Shown: positions 5,133-5,154 of the stretch, piece after piece
Layout of the letters: each line of letters starts with the position of its first letter
Position numbering within the stretch: position 1 is the stretch's first letter
Source: Christensenellaceae bacterium
GTDB lineage: Bacteria; Bacillota; Clostridia; Christensenellales; Aristaeellaceae
Assembly (NCBI GenBank): GCA_017881705.1
Contig: JADGQP010000026.1
Location: 1 to 5,154, forward strand
Direction of reading: 5' to 3'
DNA length: 5,154 bases
Position numbers and translations under genes: made by a program
The notes under the pieces: model-generated
Told to the model about the DNA's origin: nothing
The model's input: the letters and a program-made list of their open reading frames with translations, nothing else
Database searches by the model: none

Positions 5133-5154
5133 ATGAAAATCGCCGTGCTGATAC
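5133..5154 (+). CDS. Start of an unidentified gene (MKIAVLI..., 3' end outside window)
   Basis: Only seven codons and one base are visible, giving MKIAVLI. A promoter at 5054-5082 and a GGAGG motif at 5115-5119 support a real start, although the 13-base gap to the ATG is longer than usual. The hydrophobic strand after MK suits the first beta strand of a Rossmann-like enzyme or a glycosyltransferase, but no family can be assigned. The eighth codon begins with C, so it cannot be serine, which argues against the PurN start MKIAVLISGGG. Confidence 0.5.

Noticed and set aside
5133..5154. Assignment of the last gene to purN or a glycosyltransferase from MKIAVLI
   Set aside because: Seven residues are too few. 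The next codon starts with C, which excludes the Ser of PurN, and a glycosyltransferase remains only one of several options.

Overview
The window looks like chromosomal DNA of a GC-rich Firmicute of the class Clostridia. The evidence is the clostridial single-chain type of PurL, a long adenylosuccinate lyase of the type found in clostridia and animals, the murB-rapZ gene pair, strong AAGGAGGG-type ribosome binding sites, and sigma-A promoters with exact 17-bp spacers. No plasmid, phage, transposase, CRISPR, tRNA or rRNA signature was seen.

Layout. Positions 1-600 hold the 3' end of purL (glutaminase domain), followed after 40 bp by purB (641-2077). These are two purine biosynthesis genes, probably in one transcript. 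A near-consensus promoter at 2120-2148 then starts a second unit, murB (2178-3140) and rapZ (GTG start, 3187-4080), which concern peptidoglycan precursor synthesis and a P-loop regulator related to amino-sugar control. Positions 4081-4295 contain no convincing gene but a row of stem-loops. The last of these is a bidirectional terminator shared with the convergent gene at 4296-4985 (minus strand), a YgeA-like aspartate/glutamate-type amino acid racemase. Upstream of the racemase, 4986-5132 is a divergent promoter region with back-to-back -35 boxes and an inverted repeat. It drives the racemase leftward and a new gene, cut by the window edge after seven codons (5133-5154), rightward.

The genes work in two themes. 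PurL and PurB make IMP and AMP. MurB makes UDP-MurNAc, RapZ is a candidate regulator of amino-sugar or envelope metabolism, and the racemase could supply D-amino acids. The coding content is mostly housekeeping. The least explained parts are the structured 215-bp region after rapZ and the divergent control region near the right end. The usual clostridial partners yvcK and whiA do not follow rapZ.
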